The notes under the pieces: generated by a model | Seen by the model: the letters and a program-made list of their open reading frames with translations, nothing else | The model's database searches: none | Told to the model about the DNA's origin: nothing | Position numbers and translations under genes: made by a program | In this document: positions 62,900 to 64,000 of the stretch, in pieces | Layout of the letters: every line of letters starts with the position of its first letter | Position numbering within the stretch: position 1 is the first letter of the stretch | NCBI GenBank assembly: GCA_037039925.1 | Contig: JAXRKP010000086.1 | Span: forward strand, 222,501 to 286,500 | Origin: Doris montereyensis | Lineage: Eukaryota > Mollusca > Gastropoda > Nudibranchia > Dorididae | Direction of reading: 5' to 3' | DNA length: 64,000 nucleotides

Positions 62900-63370
62900 A
62901 CACTACATGACCCATCCTTGGTTCGACGGCTGACAGTGACAGTAAATATTTCCGGATTGGCGCATATTGAAACGACATTGACTTGTAATTGTCATTCCAT
63001 CGTGTTATCACAAGATTCCTTTTTGCCATATTTTGATGGTATGTGCATTCCTTCTCGTTTTCTTTTCCTTCAACTAGTTCAACGGACAACCTTTCGTGTT
63101 CGGCCCGAGTCATTGTGCATGAACTCGTCTTCATGGCAAGAAGGTCTTCGGCCAGCCGAATCAAGATATCCGAGGCCTTGAGGCATGTCACAGTTATTGT
63201 TCTTAGTGTAGAAAACGAGAAATTCAACATTTATCCCGATTTGGACTCAGCGAGACAACACACTAAGGAGACGGTTTTTGATGGGATATACTGTTTGAAG
63301 TGCAGACGGCCGTTAAAACCAATCATGGCTTTGTCGACGCTCAGCTCTCTCATTGGAACATGTTGCTCTT
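62900..63370 (-). pseudogene. piggyBac-type transposase (DDE_Tnp_1_7-like) fragment
   Basis: On the minus strand: MRELSVDKAMIGFNGRLHFK then QYIPSK, the conserved V-DE-M--F-GR-S-KQY-P-KP block of piggyBac transposases, then LAESKSG-stop-MLNFSF (usually SGY--NF-VYTG), and further on YHQNMAKRNLVITRWNDN (usually F----N-----W-D). The first catalytic Asp is present, Glu has become Lys, and a TAA interrupts the frame. No terminal repeats were identified. Confidence 0.7.
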
Positions 63371-64000
63371 ACAATCTCAAGTAAAGGGCGGCCGTTGAAG
63401 AGGAGGTCATGGTGTAGTGAGTTTAATGCAGGTTAATTGGTATTATCATGTAGATGTACATATTGATGAGTCTTTTGGAATCTGTCACCCAAGTGCAGAT
63501 ATATGCAATAAAGGGTCCTCAGACCAATATATTCTCATGTCTAGAAGCTGTATAAGTAAGTCCAAACACGATGTTTATGTAGAGATATTTGTGTACATCA
63601 TCTTCTGCCACAGGTTTCCAGTAGTTGTCGCGTTATCTTTTTCATGTTGATATTGCAGGGTTTTTGATGCGTCATGCACATGAAGAAAGTTTCAGGCACA
63701 AAGAGATTGACAATCATAATCCATTGGCTTGGCAGTTTTAGGAAGGTCTTGAAGTGGACCAATTACTTTGGTAAATAGGTCAAATTGAGTGATGGATAGG
63801 TTTGTCATCCACTTGATCACAGCAGTTTCGATTTTGCCTGCTAATGCATTGCCCACCTCAGTGTCAGTAGATTTAGATCTGTCACTGTTTTCTCTTCGTT
63901 ATCCTTTTCCTCATTATTCACAGTTCAGTTAAAACTTCTTCAATGTCTGAGCCTTCATCTTTTTCCTCACGATTTAGGGTTCTATTGGGCCCTAAATCGC
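63371..64000. other. Right edge of the window, unassigned
   Basis: May contain the N-terminal part of the piggyBac relic on the minus strand, but I could not recognise it. An exact short palindrome, GATTTAGGG..CCCTAAATC, lies at 63972-63998 and could be a transposon end or a hairpin. No host gene seen. Confidence 0.35.

Overview
The window is eukaryotic genomic DNA: AT-rich, with spliced genes (GT-AG introns of roughly 0.4-4.6 kb), several tRNA-derived SINE families, LINE and DNA-transposon remnants, a minisatellite and long CT microsatellites. The three protein genes and the repeat types suit an invertebrate bilaterian. A mollusc, possibly a gastropod, is my guess from the style of the sequence; nothing here proves it.

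Layout. (1) 1-26144, plus strand: most of a formin of the FMNL/Frl family. Twenty-five coding exons run from the GTPase-binding/FH3 region through coiled coil, proline-rich FH1 and actin-nucleating FH2 to the C-terminal DAD. The N-terminal exons lie upstream of the window. Its introns hold SINEs, a 5' LINE fragment, a LINE 3' end, a 20-bp minisatellite and a ~600-bp dispersed repeat present as two inverted copies. (2) 26145-37369: intergenic, with a CT microsatellite, a SINE, two small DNA transposons and a miniature palindromic element. (3) 37370-50369, minus strand: a complete nine-exon ALDH9-type aldehyde dehydrogenase (betaine-aldehyde / 4-trimethylaminobutyraldehyde dehydrogenase, about 515 aa) with a mitochondrial-looking N-terminus. 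Intron 4 carries a decayed 3.4-kb LINE bracketed by a 16-bp inverted repeat. (4) 50370-54513: intergenic between head-to-head genes, with a LINE 3' fragment and a mariner-like transposase relic. (5) 54514-58980, plus strand: all coding exons (three) of SNAP47, a SNARE protein. (6) 58981-64000: no convincing host gene; a Ty3-type gag relic and a piggyBac-type transposase relic, both minus strand.

The three genes are not functionally linked: actin assembly, carnitine/betaine metabolism and membrane fusion. The most useful observation is that all three reading frames are broken at nine places. Eight fit one missing base, and most of these sit in or beside a homopolymer. The exon phases independently demand each correction. 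This points to consensus errors in the assembly rather than dead genes, and automated prediction would truncate all three proteins. Other leads are inverted repeats flanking formin exons (possible circular RNA), a 28-bp tandem repeat that copies an exon/donor junction, a possible microexon, the LINE bracketed by an inverted repeat, and an unusual FGS in place of FGP in the dehydrogenase.
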